A DNA stretch of 64,000 nt. Origin: Oceanicoccus sagamiensis. Lineage in GTDB: Bacteria > Pseudomonadota > Gammaproteobacteria > Pseudomonadales > Dasaniaceae. The notes under the pieces are model-generated. The model saw only the letters and a program-made list of their open reading frames with translations. It ran no database searches and had not been told where the DNA came from. Where the stretch lies: the NCBI RefSeq assembly GCF_002117105.1, contig NZ_CP019343.1, positions 620,001-684,000 on the forward strand, given 5' to 3'. How positions within the stretch are numbered: position 1 is the stretch's first letter; every line of letters begins with the position of its first letter. Shown here piece by piece: positions 1-10,393 of the stretch. The position numbers and the translations under genes are program-made.

Positions 1-386
1 AAAAAAGTGTCATTAAAATCGGCATCAATCGGTGTTATATCTCTTTGTTTTTTTAGTCTTTTTATCTGCAAAGAATACCAATTAAGACCAAAAGTCATTC
101 CTGAGTACCTTCTGAGACCACTCAGCTTCACAACACTCCTAAGGGACAGGCCGCAGGTTCGACTCCTGCAGGGCGGGCCAATTGTTGGGCCGAACCAAGG
201 CGGCGAACAGGTTCGAGCCGGAGCTTACGCAGTAAGCGTAGACAACGCCCGTTTTTTAGGGCGGCCCTTTAGGGTGAGAGCAGCGAATACAAATTGCATC
301 GCCATTTGCTCCGAGTAGCTTGCTGCGAAGCCCGACCCCGGGGCTGTTGTTATTTCTGCAGGGCGACCATCGTTTAATCACCCGGA
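1..386. other. Intergenic stretch, no convincing gene
   Basis: An open frame crosses most of this stretch, but its translation resembles no family and runs through a tRNA-like segment and hairpin-forming sequence, so I do not call it. Visible structure: a tRNA 3'-end-like segment at 153-180, a GCTTAC-gca-GTAAGC hairpin near 220-235, and a CGCCC/GGGCG hairpin at 246-263 with a T-rich loop. It could be the end of a structured RNA or a decayed RNA gene. Confidence 0.4.
153..180 (+). other. tRNA 3'-end-like fragment
   Basis: The segment has a perfect 5-bp T-arm (GCAGG, loop TTCGACT, CCTGC) followed by AGGGCGG, a G in the discriminator position and CCA, exactly the order of a tRNA 3' end. The matching 5' acceptor strand (CCGCCCT) is not found at the expected distance upstream, and no D-arm or anticodon arm can be folded. 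It may be the tail left by recombination at a tRNA gene (an att-site remnant), or chance. Confidence 0.3.
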
Positions 387-1097
387 TTATTTGGCCCTGG
401 TAGGCGCATCATCAGCCGTCGTCATCATCATGCCCGGCGTCATGACTTGTGTGGCTAAAGACTTTAAATAAGACACCGTGGCAATATGGCAGTAAGTTTG
501 CCCTCTAAGGCTATTGGGCAAAGGCCAGAACAACAGGTTTTCCCAATCCGTTTGTAATCCTGGTGTATTGATATGTACTCTGCCGCTGTCGTCCTGATAA
601 CTTAAGGGAAAGCTGGCCAGATAGCTGCGGCCCGTCACAAAAGGTTCATTGTCTTCAATCACAAACGCTTTAGCGCGAACGGCGGCTTCCGTTAAACCGG
701 CCTGGCTTAACTCTGCAACAGCCTGAGCTTGAGCCAAGCGGGTGATGTGGGGGCAGTATTTTTGCTGGCCGGCCGCCTTCTCACCATATTCCGCTCTTAG
801 ATGGTCGGCGGTTTTAACCTTGCAGGACACCATTATGGGCTGGCGCTGGTGATAGCTAACAACCTGATAGATGCTTAGGGGCCTGGGGACAGGTTTTGAA
901 TGACGGTACTCAGGCATATCATCAAAAATAACGTTGCTGCTGCTAAGGGTAGTGTCGGCCAGAATAGCTTGCACCGCCGAACAAAAAGCCTGACTAGTCG
1001 GTTCAGGCAAGGTCACAGTGCTTGCAGCAACGTTGCTTGCCGAGAAAAACAGCAATAGCGCCAGTAGGTTTATAATCATAGGAAGCAGAGCCCGCAC
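387..1097 (-). CDS. Secreted protein of unknown function
   Basis: A 236-residue protein with an N-terminal hydrophobic stretch ending in a plausible signal-peptidase site (SNVAAS, around residue 25), so probably periplasmic or secreted. The mature part has four cysteines in short contexts (FCSAV, SCKVK, YCPHI, YCHIA), compatible with two disulfides. No catalytic motif or known domain was recognised. A GTG start at 1097 keeps an arginine ahead of the hydrophobic core; an ATG at 1079 would remove it. Neither has a clear ribosome-binding site. It stands alone on the minus strand and the downstream EAL gene is unrelated. Confidence 0.6.
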   Translation of the reverse strand: MRALLPMIINLLALLLFFSASNVAASTVTLPEPTSQAFCSAVQAILADTTLSSSNVIFDDMPEYRHSKPVPRPLSIYQVVSYHQRQPIMVSCKVKTADHLRAEYGEKAAGQQKYCPHITRLAQAQAVAELSQAGLTEAAVRAKAFVIEDNEPFVTGRSYLASFPLSYQDDSGRVHINTPGLQTDWENLLFWPLPNSLRGQTYCHIATVSYLKSLATQVMTPGMMMTTADDAPTRAK

Positions 1098-1220
1098 ATT
1101 ATCTTATTATTCAATGGGGAGTCACTTCCCCTGCAGAGGCTATCATAACCCACACAGATACCCCCTAATACGCTAGTACCCGGAATTTCCTAAAATTTTT
1201 ACAGGTGTTGCCCAGATGGT

Positions 1221-2977
1221 TTATGCGGTATGAGACAGTTTATTAGCTCTAGAGATCACCATAGCTATAAAATCCTCAGTAGGCATTGGTTTGGAGTAAT
1301 AGTAACCCTGAAATATGTTGCAGCCGGATTGCTTAAGGTAAAAGGCTTGCTCAGCGGTTTCAACACCTTCCGCAACCGTGGTCATCCCAAAAACCCTACA
1401 GACATAGAGTACCGCTTTTAAAATCGCTGTACTGGATGTGTCTTCCGGTAACTGGCTAACAAAACTACGATCGATCTTAACAATATCCACGGGCATGGTG
1501 GACAAATAGGACAGTGATGAATAGCCGGTGCCAAAATCATCCAACGCAATCGGGCCAAGCTGGGTTAATTGCTGCATAGTGGCTATCACTTTTTTATTAT
1601 TTAATGCCGATACGGATTCGGTAATTTCAAAATGAATCTCCCCAGGTGCGATATTATACTTGGCCAGTATTCGCGCCACCTGCGGGACAAAATCCTCTTG
1701 GGAGAATTGTATAGCACTGACATTAACACTGAGGGGGATAGGAAAACCCTCGGTCAAATAAGGCTTTAACTGCTGAATCAGCGCACAGCATTTTTCAATC
1801 ACCAGATAGCCCACATGGACCACCATTCCGGAACGTTCCATCACATCGATAAAGTCGCCGGGGTAAATAATATCACCGTCACTGTTAATAATTCTCAGCA
1901 GGGCTTCCCCCCTACTATTTGACCAGAGAAATCAAATTGCGGTTGGACATGAATAACAAAGCCATCATTAATAAATGCATCTCGCAATAAGGCCTGGGCA
2001 TTAAAGTTTTTGCTAATGCGGGCTTCCATACCCTCATGAAAAATCGATAGAACACCTTTACCACTGCTTTTAGCGGTATTGAGTGCAGAGTCTGCACCAC
2101 GGAGTATTTTTTCAGCCTTGCTGCCATGCTCAGGCATAACGGCTGCACCCAAACTACAGGAGATGGGCATAATCATATCGTCTATATAGATATCAGATCG
2201 AAGCGACTGAATAATATTATCCGACAAAGAGGACAGGTTGCGCGCAACCTGCTCCCCTGTATCGCCGCAATCCCTGACCAACAGCACAAACTCATCGCCG
2301 CCGAAGCGAAACACGCAATCATTTTCCGGCAATAGGGTCAGCAGAGTATTGGCCACCGCTTTAATCACGGTATCACCTGCAGTATGGCCCAGAGCGCCAT
2401 TTATCGCTTTTAAATTATCAATATCGAGAAATAATAACGCGGATAAAGTGCCGGTACATATACAACGGTCAATTTCCTTGGGCAGAGATTGATTGAAACT
2501 ATTCCTATTGGGTAAAGTAGTCAGGTCATCAAAGAAACTTAATCTCTCGGTCTTCTTGATATAAGAAACCAACTCTGAGACATTATGCAGGGTAATAATA
2601 GCTCCACGAACACCAAAATCGGTTGAGATAGGAGAAGCAACCGCCGACCAAATATCACTCTTGCGATTAATTTTGGAGCGAATAATAATACGCTGCTTAA
2701 CTTCACACTGCTGCGATAATGCCAACCCAAGGGGTGTATTTTCCGGGTTTAGCAAACGTCCTTCTTCATCAAATATATCCATGCAATCAAGAATACTGCC
2801 AGACTGATTTTTATAATCGCCGCCAGCATGCTTAATTAATTGCTTAAAGGCCTGATTGGCATTTTGATAGCGACCGCACTCATCACAGATCACAATCGGA
2901 TCAGGCACCGCATCAAGCACACACTGCATAAAACCCAGTTCGTTACTTATTTCTGAGGGTATCACTTCCTTAGTCAT
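1221..2977 (-). CDS. PAS-GGDEF-EAL cyclic-di-GMP protein, frameshifted
   Basis: A cytosolic signalling protein with an N-terminal PAS-like sensor (about residues 15-130), a GGDEF domain with intact GGDEF (RFGGDEFVLL) and a C-terminal EAL domain. The EAL part keeps DDFGTGYSSLSYL, KIDRSFV and VAEGVET, so both cyclic-di-GMP synthesis and hydrolysis look possible. No membrane segment. The frame breaks at a run of six C (1907-1912): the upstream frame stops after QIVGGKPC, whereas one more G on the coding strand gives GEALLR and continues into the EAL domain. The span is one base short of a multiple of three, and the restored protein has about 585 residues. The break is probably a homopolymer sequencing error; a phase-variable tract is the alternative. 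Confidence 0.85.
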
Positions 2978-3472
2978 CGATTACCACCATAACAATCGAT
3001 TAGAATCCACTGAACAAAGAAACTGCTCGACTTAAAGTAATCTAAGCCGAAAAAATACAATGGGACAATTTTAAACCAAGAACAATCGATAGCAATGGAA
3101 CAGCTTTTTCCCGACGACTGAAAAAGAACAACGCCGTACTTATTCATACAAACCAAACTCCATCTTGACCATTTCACCAGCAGATAAAATATCTCTACTC
3201 CCTGACACAATCACAGCGACTCAATCTTGCTTATAAAGATAGCCGGAAGCCGAAACTTATAAATAAGTAAATACACCTATCAATGAGAATGATTTATTAT
3301 CAATAGGGATCATTTAATAACTTAAAGAGTAAATATTTAGGCGAGGATTAACACTCAATAACAAGATTCAAAATATCAGACCCGATATAACCATTACTTA
3401 TTACCGGGACAGGAAAAAGCGGACAGCACTTTTTATCTCAAGTAACGATTAACGCCTTTGACAAACAGAATA
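2978..3472. other. AT-rich intergenic region, no gene seen
   Basis: This 495-bp gap lies between the 3' end of the hybrid kinase gene and the start of the GGDEF-EAL gene, both on the minus strand, so it should hold the GGDEF-EAL promoter. A Fur-box-like sequence, TGAGAATGATTTATTATCA, lies at 3284-3302, about 300 bp before the start codon. The match is loose and I regard it only as suggestive. The open frames inside have poor composition. Confidence 0.4.
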
Positions 3473-5937
3473 CTACAGGGCATTTTTTTTATTACCGGTA
3501 AAACCCACTTTCAGCCATTGGCTCATCATCTGGTAAAGATCATCTGCATCGACCGGCTTGGCAATATAATCATCCATTCCCGCGGCAAGACACTGTTCTT
3601 TATCACCTGACATTGCATTGGCTGTCATAGCAATAATCGCCACACGCTGCTTATTCTTCTCTGGTAATATCCTGATTTGTTTCGTTGCTTCAAAGCCATC
3701 CATCACAGGCATTTGACAATCCATCAAGACCAGGTCGATGGTTTCAGCCATCACAATATCAACAGCCATTCTACCGTTTTCAGCAGATCGAAGGTTGACA
3801 TTAACAGCTTCCATCAAGAACTCCACCACGGTTCTATTAATCTCACTATCATCGACTAACAAAATAGTCTTGCCTTGGAAATCCGGTAAATCAGACTCAG
3901 GCAACGGCGTCTTTGCGGTTAAATTTTCAGAGTGGGCACCCACTAGGGTATCCATTAATTCTGAGGGCTTTATCGGACTGATAATCGCACCTGAAAATTC
4001 ATCGGCTAATTCACTATCGCTACTGCCACTGTCATACAGGGGCGCCAAAGCGAGTACACTCATCGTTGCTGAGGCTTTATTGATGGCTTGCAATATTTCT
4101 CCCTCTTCATCCATGGCAACAATCAGGCAGGTACAATGACGAGTACCATTCTGCTTACCCTCTACCCATTGCTCCAACTCAGCGACTGTCTGACACGAAT
4201 GATAATCCAGTCCCCAGCTTTCAAGCTGTATCTGTAAAGCCTTTCTGCGCACGTCATCCCGGTCGAAAATCAAGGGATAGATTCGCGCTTGAGGACTTTT
4301 TACGGCTTTATTAACACTATTCTTACCCTCGTAAAGCAACGGAAAATAAAATGTAAAGGTACTGCCGGAACCCAGCTTGGATTCCATAGCAATATCGCCA
4401 CCCATTAATTGCGATAAGCGCCTTGAAATAGTCAGGCCCAGCCCAGTACCACCGTACTCTCTGGTCGTTGAGCTATTTTCCTGAGAGAAGGCACTAAAGA
4501 TTAACGCTTGCTTATCTTTTGAAATACCTACACCAGAATCTTTAACACTGACAAAGACCATACTGACGCCATCAATATCACCCATCTCGATAGCAATATG
4601 TACAAAGCCTCCACCGGTAAATTTATTCGCATTGGAGAGTAAATTTAATAGCACCTGATTTACCCGAATAGGGTCGCCAACAATCATCTTGGGGACATCA
4701 GGGTGACAGCGGATCAGTAATTGGTTTCTAGCCTCATTGGCAACCGGTGTCACTTGATCAATAGCACTTTCAACCAGGCTAAGGATATCAAAGGAGACCT
4801 GCTCTATATCAATCTTGCCCGCTTCAATCTTCGAGAAGTCCAAAATATCATTAATAATACTGGATAGGTTATCAATACTATTAAGAATAACATCCACAAA
4901 GCCCTGCTGCTTTTTATCCAGACTGGATTTTCTCAGCACCTGCCCCATACCATAGATGCCATTAAGCGGGGTGCGAATTTCATGACTCATATTGGCTAAA
5001 AATTCACTTTTTGCCACGGTAGCACATTCCGCTTTTTCTTTTTGGATATAGAGCTCTTCCATTTTTAACTGAATATCTTTGGTGGCTATTTCAACTTTTT
5101 CATTTAAGGTTTGGTTTTGGTGGGTAAGCTGGTAATTGGACACCTTAAGAAAGCTGGTTAACCGGTAAACTCTCAATAACAAATAAGCGATAAAAGCAAT
5201 AACAACCATTAAAGCAGCCAAAGCGTAAAACTTTAGAATACTGCCGTTTTTATCAATCGTATCTTTTATTACTTTATAATCACTACCCAGCATCCCCCCA
5301 ATACATTAGCAAGCTCTTTTTGCTTTATTGTTGCAGCCATATAGATATCAAGCTGTTTTTTTAAGGCGCGGGCATCACCATCGTTAGACAATGCATCCAA
5401 GCGTCGATAGTTTTCAAAAAATAGCGCTGAGCTCTTTTCATCTGGCCGCATTGACAGGTCAATAAAACTGGAAGCCAGATCGATGACCCGTTTGTTACTA
5501 TCAACATCCTGGTTGACCAAACGATTAATCTTTCTACCTATATAAATTGATGAGCTTTTAACAATGGAGTCCTGGTATTTAAATTGCTCAACCAGCTCTA
5601 CTATATTGTCGGATTTTTGCTCTAGCATCAGACCATAATCGATACCATCCGCCTTAAGATCGATATCTTCCAAATCAGCCGCCACTCTATCTGTCAACGC
5701 TGCTACTTTACCCACCCAGCGATTGATAGCATCGTAGTTTTGGCTGCGGCCGTACTGACTATCAAACACGGACTGCTTTAGATAACCCTTGGCCCTGACC
5801 AGATAATCAAGATTATTAACCGCTGCGCTATGTTTTGATTGATCACTGGCATAAATAAAGACCACACTAAAGCAGAATATCAGCACTATCACGGATATAA
5901 GCATTGACCTTAACTGTATACTGCCGCTTTTAGCCAT
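3473..5937 (-). CDS. Membrane hybrid histidine kinase with two receiver modules, frameshifted
   Basis: Reconstructed length is about 821 residues. Order: transmembrane helix (about 10-30), helical periplasmic sensor (31-230), second transmembrane helix (about 234-255), coiled coil, HisKA with the phospho-acceptor in SHEIRTPLNG (about 319), HATPase with GGTGLGL, a degenerate receiver lacking a clear phospho-aspartate, and a canonical C-terminal receiver (LLVDDSE, LMDCQMPVMDG, AKPV). The first coding part runs 5269-5937 and the second 3473-5293. A six-C run at 5294-5299 separates the frames, and one extra G on the coding strand joins LANVLGG to MLGSDYK without a stop. The gene starts 12 nt after the di-heme peroxidase gene, so co-transcription and sensing of respiratory or redox state are plausible inferences. 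Confidence 0.85.
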
Positions 5938-5948
5938 ATACTCACTTC

Positions 5949-6964
5949 TTAATTGATATTGCCCTGTTGAGCAATAATGGTTTGCACATCATTAGGTAGG
6001 GGCGCACTGAGCGATACAAAAAACGCCATAATATCCCTCTTCTCCTGATCGCTAACGGTGACGCCCAACTGATGCCTGGCCATTAACTCTATGGCCTTAT
6101 CCAAACGCCGAACACTGCCATCATGAAAGTAAGGTCCGGTATACACGACATGACGTAATGAGGGCACTTTAAATTTAAATCGGTCTTCTTCTTTTCCACT
6201 GATATTAAAAACGCCCAGGTTACTGCTATCGATAATAGTATCTGTTGAAAAATAGTCATCGATCAAACCAATCTTCTGGTACATATTGCCGCCAACATTG
6301 ACCCCCTGATGGCAGGCAACGCAGCCCAAATTTTTGAAGGTGCTATAACCTTGTTTGGCACTCTCACTGATCGCCAGCTCTTCGCCTGCCAGATAGCGAT
6401 CAAATGGACTATTAGGGGTTACCAGTACCCGCTCAAAACTGGCAATGGCTGCGGTGATATTGGCAGGGCTTATACCGTCATCAAATAGCCGCTTAAAGGC
6501 CTTATTGTAATAGCTATCAGCTTGTAGTCGGGGAATAATAGTTGGCCAATCCCCCCCATTTCAATCGGGTTAGTCACCGGCCCCACGGCCTGCTCTTCCA
6601 GTGATCCAGCCCTGCCATCCCAAAACTGCCGGAAGTTATAAGTTGAATTAAAAACGGTTGGCGAGTTTAACTGGCCGACATGACCGCTAATGCCTACGGA
6701 AGCAGGCTTATGGTCAACACCGTAGCCATTTAATGTATGACAGCTGGCGCAGCTAATCGTATTGTCGCCACTAAGGCGCACGTCCTGAAACAGCCGCGCC
6801 CCCAGCTCTACCATTGCTCTGTTTTGAATATCCACAGCGGGAATGGGATAGATCGGCTGATTATTGTTTTCAATATCTGTTTGTAATATCGAATAACTAT
6901 CATTGTTTGCATGGCAAGCTAACAACAGAGCCACATTAATCAGCAACGTTATTTTTTTTAGCAT
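5949..6964 (-). CDS. Di-heme cytochrome c peroxidase family lipoprotein, frameshifted
   Basis: Member of the CcpA/MauG superfamily: two c-type heme motifs, CASCH (about residue 72) and CVACH (about 212), with the family markers NSPTVFNSTYN, FWDGRAGSLEEQA and the later PSLRHVVYTGPYFHDGS. The N-terminus ends in a lipobox (LLAC), so it is probably anchored in the envelope facing the periplasm. The frame breaks at a seven-C run (6551-6557): one more G on the coding strand turns GGIGQ into GGDWPTIIPRLQ and restores the stretch between the hemes. The span is one base short of a multiple of three and the restored protein is 338 residues, normal for the family. The hybrid kinase follows in the same direction. 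Confidence 0.85.
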
Positions 6965-7057
6965 AGTAGCCCTTGTTTATTCCATGGCAGAGTTTGTCCC
7001 TGCTATGGCTGCTCTCACCAAATAGTATTTTCACTTAGCCCCATCGACAGCTTGTCT

Positions 7058-8671
7058 TTAGTTAGACAAGCTAATGCCTTTCTCCTGATACAATTTGGCC
7101 TGGCTTAATACCGCTTTTAATGACTCAATCTTTAACGGTTTTGACATATGCGAATCCATACCTGCAGCCTCACATAAATCCTTCTGGTCGGCCAGAACAT
7201 GCGCACTAAGCGCAACAATACAATTGGGACTACGCCCCTCTTGCTGCTCCCAACTACGTATCGCTTTTGTTGCGCAATAGCCATCCATTATCGGCATTTC
7301 ACAATCCATCAATATCAGGTCATAGCTATTATTTTGCTGACAAATAACATCTACGGCCTCCCGGCCATTGCTGGCTACAATATAGCTGATCTTTAGCAGC
7401 TTCAGCATGCCGCCAATGACCTTTTTATTAACGGCATTATCCTCAACCACCAGCACCTTAAGCATTGACAGGTCGACACCGTCCTCAAGAAGAGCCTCAT
7501 CAACACGGGTTTCCTCGGCTGGCAGCTGGAACGCCAAGTCAAAAATCACCGAACTACCCCTACCCTCCTTACTTTCAACCCATATCGTGCCCCCCACTAA
7601 TTCGACCAACTGCTTGGCAATAGCAAGGCCTAATCCGGTACCGCCATATTCGCGTGTTGTTGATCTGTCTGCCTGCTCAAACTTTTCAAAGATTTTAGCT
7701 CTGGCCGCCTCGGGTATACCAACACCGGTATCCTTCACCTTAAACCGTAATTTAGCCAAGCCCTGATTTTGTGCCATCAAGTCAATCGATAAACTGATGG
7801 AACCTCTTGAGGTAAATTTAAAAGCATTGTTTAACAGATTGCCGACCACCTGCTGTAGCCTGCCATCGTCACCGTACAAACATTCCGGCACTGCTTGTGC
7901 AATTGTTATAGTAAAGTCCACCTTATCCGTAGCGCGTATTTGGTAAGGCATGACCAAAGCCTTGGCCCATTGACGGACATTGAATACTCGCTTATCCAGA
8001 ATGACTTTACCTTCTTCCAGCTTGGAATAATCCAGAATATCGTTGATAACGGTTAATAATATTCTGCCCGATAGTTGTAAAGTGGATAAATAATCACGCT
8101 GCTCATCGGATAAATTGGCGGCCTCTAACAACTCGGCCATACCCAGCACACCATTCATCGGCGTGCGAATTTCATGGCTCATATTGGCCAGGAACTGAGC
8201 CTTACGGGATACCGCCTCTTCTGCAACCAGCTTGGCCTCCCGCAACTCCTCTAATAGCTTCTGGTGTAAAGTGATATCGCGTATCGTGGCCAGAAAGGTC
8301 ATCTCATTACCGGACAGAATGGAAGACAAACGAATTTCTACCGGAATCAGGGTGCCGTCTTTATGTTTTGCCTGTAAGTTTGGGCTTGAAAGCCCCATCG
8401 GCCTGACGGAGGGGTCAGTATGATATAGCTCGCGTTTATGCGGGTGAGCATTGCGCATATCATCGGGTACCAGATCGTCCACCGACATCATTGAAAATTC
8501 TTTTTTGCTATAACCAAATAATTTTTCCGCTTGCGGATTGGACAGTAAAATATTACCCGCCCGACTGGATTGCAACATCGCATCAGGACAGGCCTGTATA
8601 ATGGCCGCTGCATCCACTAGTGACTTGGTCAGGTTCTCGATAACATCATCTCTATCGTCTAGCTGTAACAT
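7058..8671 (-). CDS. Cytosolic PAS hybrid histidine kinase
   Basis: A 537-residue protein with no membrane segment. A PAS domain (about 20-140, with DAMLQSSRAGNILLSN and the RDIT end) is followed by HisKA with the phospho-acceptor in SHEIRTPMNG (His about 166), HATPase with GVGIP and GGTGLGLA, and a C-terminal receiver with VVEDNAVNK, LMDCEMPIMDG and MSKPL. It probably senses a cytosolic or membrane-diffusible cue and passes phosphate on through its receiver. No separate response regulator or Hpt protein is adjacent, so the output partner is elsewhere. The gene is complete, unlike its neighbour kinase. Confidence 0.9.
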   Translation of the reverse strand: MLQLDDRDDVIENLTKSLVDAAAIIQACPDAMLQSSRAGNILLSNPQAEKLFGYSKKEFSMMSVDDLVPDDMRNAHPHKRELYHTDPSVRPMGLSSPNLQAKHKDGTLIPVEIRLSSILSGNEMTFLATIRDITLHQKLLEELREAKLVAEEAVSRKAQFLANMSHEIRTPMNGVLGMAELLEAANLSDEQRDYLSTLQLSGRILLTVINDILDYSKLEEGKVILDKRVFNVRQWAKALVMPYQIRATDKVDFTITIAQAVPECLYGDDGRLQQVVGNLLNNAFKFTSRGSISLSIDLMAQNQGLAKLRFKVKDTGVGIPEAARAKIFEKFEQADRSTTREYGGTGLGLAIAKQLVELVGGTIWVESKEGRGSSVIFDLAFQLPAEETRVDEALLEDGVDLSMLKVLVVEDNAVNKKVIGGMLKLLKISYIVASNGREAVDVICQQNNSYDLILMDCEMPIMDGYCATKAIRSWEQQEGRSPNCIVALSAHVLADQKDLCEAAGMDSHMSKPLKIESLKAVLSQAKLYQEKGISLSN

Positions 8672-9546
8672 GGTGACTAAATCCTTTTAGGAGCATCCTG
8701 GGGAGCGCGCAGTAGCGGGGTTAAGAACATTAAACACGGTATTTCTTTACGGCTATGTATTGAGCTATTGTCCATAGTTTACGCCTTTACATTTCCAGTA
8801 TTGCAAGCCTGCTTTCTTTTAACTCTAGTTTGAAATATCGACCACCTGTATAAGTGTTTATACTTATTTGACCTATGACTGACTATTTATTTCATCATAA
8901 GGATCAGCTTGCCAAGCAGACCAAGATGCATGCCTTCTTCCAACGTAAATACGATTACACGATAAGGTATCAATGTTTGATCGATAGTGACTGATATCAC
9001 CGCCGCCCATTAAGCAAAACACTTTTCAGCATTAAATTTTAGCGTAGCAGATATTTTCAAATAGTAACGAATTACTCTTTCTGAAAACCTCCGATAATCA
9101 GCCGCTACACTTAACGGCCTATCAGGGTTGTTGATCCCCTCACTTATCAATCTTTTCCAAGCTGTCCCCAATACAGCAACCGCTTTACGCTGTTTCAGTT
9201 TTTGAGACCGGAGTCACCCTCCCGTTTTATGCTCAAAAAAACGTGGAGAGTCTAGCCGTCAAAAAGCCCTCTAAACATTGATGGCAATAACCCCTTTTGC
9301 TGTCCTTGACTGAGCCTCTGTCAAGGACAGCAGAATAGATTATTCTCCACTGAGACATTAATTTTTATCCTGCTAGAGTTTTTTATACTGGATGAAAACC
9401 GTGATTAACTCATCAGTATTATATTGATGCCTGAGGATAAGGACGCTAACGCAATTAAAACAAGATTTTTTATAAGACTATAAAAGGTTGAACCGGCTCT
9501 GTTTCCCCTAGACTAAAAGCTTAATCCATTGTTACAGGCCTCCCCT
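8672..9546. other. Long intergenic region with a 12-bp inverted repeat
   Basis: This 875-bp stretch separates the leftward kinase gene from the rightward SDR gene and should hold both promoters. No open frame looks coding on either strand. The clearest structure is the perfect inverted repeat at 9299-9331. The rest shows no repeat or RNA signature I can name, and a decayed gene cannot be excluded. Confidence 0.4.
9299..9331. repeat. Perfect 12-bp inverted repeat
   Basis: GCTGTCCTTGAC (9299-9310) and GTCAAGGACAGC (9320-9331) are exact reverse complements around a 9-nt spacer. There is no T-run after the stem on either strand, so it is not a standard intrinsic terminator. A protein-binding site or an RNA hairpin is possible. 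Confidence 0.6.
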
Positions 9547-10224
9547 ATGGACAATAAAGTCATGCTGATCACCGGCGCGACCAGTGGTATCGGGAAAGCT
9601 ACCGCGATTAAAGCCGCCCAACAGGGCATTCAATTAATACTGACTGGCCGCAGAGTGTCATTACTCAATGAGCTGGTTAGTGAAATAGGAAAAGAGAACG
9701 CCATAGCAATAGCCGCTGATGCTACGCAACTGGCAGAGTTGTCTGTTGTTATCGCACAAGGTGTTCAGCATTGGGGCAAACTGGATATTGCCTTTGCCAA
9801 TGCAGGCACGGGTATTTCAACACCCGGTACTGAAATGGGAGACCCGGAAGAATGGCAGCAGATGCTGGCAATTAATATTAATGCGCTGCTATGGACCGCA
9901 AAACTATCGCTGCCCCATCTGCGACAACAACAAGGACATTTTCTATTAACCAGCTCCGTGGCCGGCAGAACGATTACCAAAGGCTCAGTTTACGGCGCCT
10001 CTAAATGGTTTGCCTATGGCTTTGCTATGAACCTGGCTGAAGAGATGGAGGAATGGGGAGGACGTTGCACCACGATTTGCCCCGGTATGGTCAACACGCC
10101 TTTTTTTGAACAAGCTATCGATCAAATGCTGGCCCCTGAAGATGTCGCCGATGCTGCACTCTATGCTATTCACGCAAGCCCGCGCAACACGGTTCGGGAG
10201 GTGTTTTTAACACCCACCCGCTAA
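9547..10224 (+). CDS. Short-chain dehydrogenase/reductase
   Basis: A 225-residue classical SDR, NAD(P)-dependent. Visible motifs: the Rossmann nucleotide loop TGATSGIG near the N-terminus, FANAGTG (the NAG motif) and the catalytic YGASK with an upstream serine in LLTSSVAG. The ATG at 9547 follows a TTG in frame at 9529; I prefer the ATG because it places the Rossmann strand (NKVMLITGA) at the usual distance from the start. It resembles the YdfG/serine-dehydrogenase group of SDRs, but the substrate cannot be read from sequence. It stands alone, 170 bp before the FHA gene. Confidence 0.85.
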   Translation: MDNKVMLITGATSGIGKATAIKAAQQGIQLILTGRRVSLLNELVSEIGKENAIAIAADATQLAELSVVIAQGVQHWGKLDIAFANAGTGISTPGTEMGDPEEWQQMLAININALLWTAKLSLPHLRQQQGHFLLTSSVAGRTITKGSVYGASKWFAYGFAMNLAEEMEEWGGRCTTICPGMVNTPFFEQAIDQMLAPEDVADAALYAIHASPRNTVREVFLTPTR

Positions 10225-10393
10225 AAGCCTGTTCAGTAAAAACAGTCGATTTAGCAAGGTTCTGGGCATTGTTGCAATCCTTGTTCCGACAGGTTAGTGT
10301 GTTGCGGACACTATAATAAGTAAACCAAATAAGTAAACCAACTACTGCCTGCTCTATATACCAGTAGCTTATCTGTAAGACATACTATCGACT

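Noticed and set aside
153-180. Complete tRNA gene
   Set aside because: The 5' half, D-arm and anticodon arm are missing.
7-318. 103-codon open frame at the left edge
   Set aside because: It crosses a tRNA-like 3' end and several hairpins and has no recognisable protein features.
2974-3210. 78-codon open frame upstream of the GGDEF-EAL gene
   Set aside because: Poor composition, overlaps the promoter region and the next start, no family resemblance.
3284-3302. Fur box controlling the GGDEF-EAL gene
   Set aside because: Only a loose match and about 300 bp from the start codon; kept as a remark in the gap entry, not as a feature.
9299-9331. Intrinsic terminator
   Set aside because: The stem is perfect but no T-run follows on either strand.
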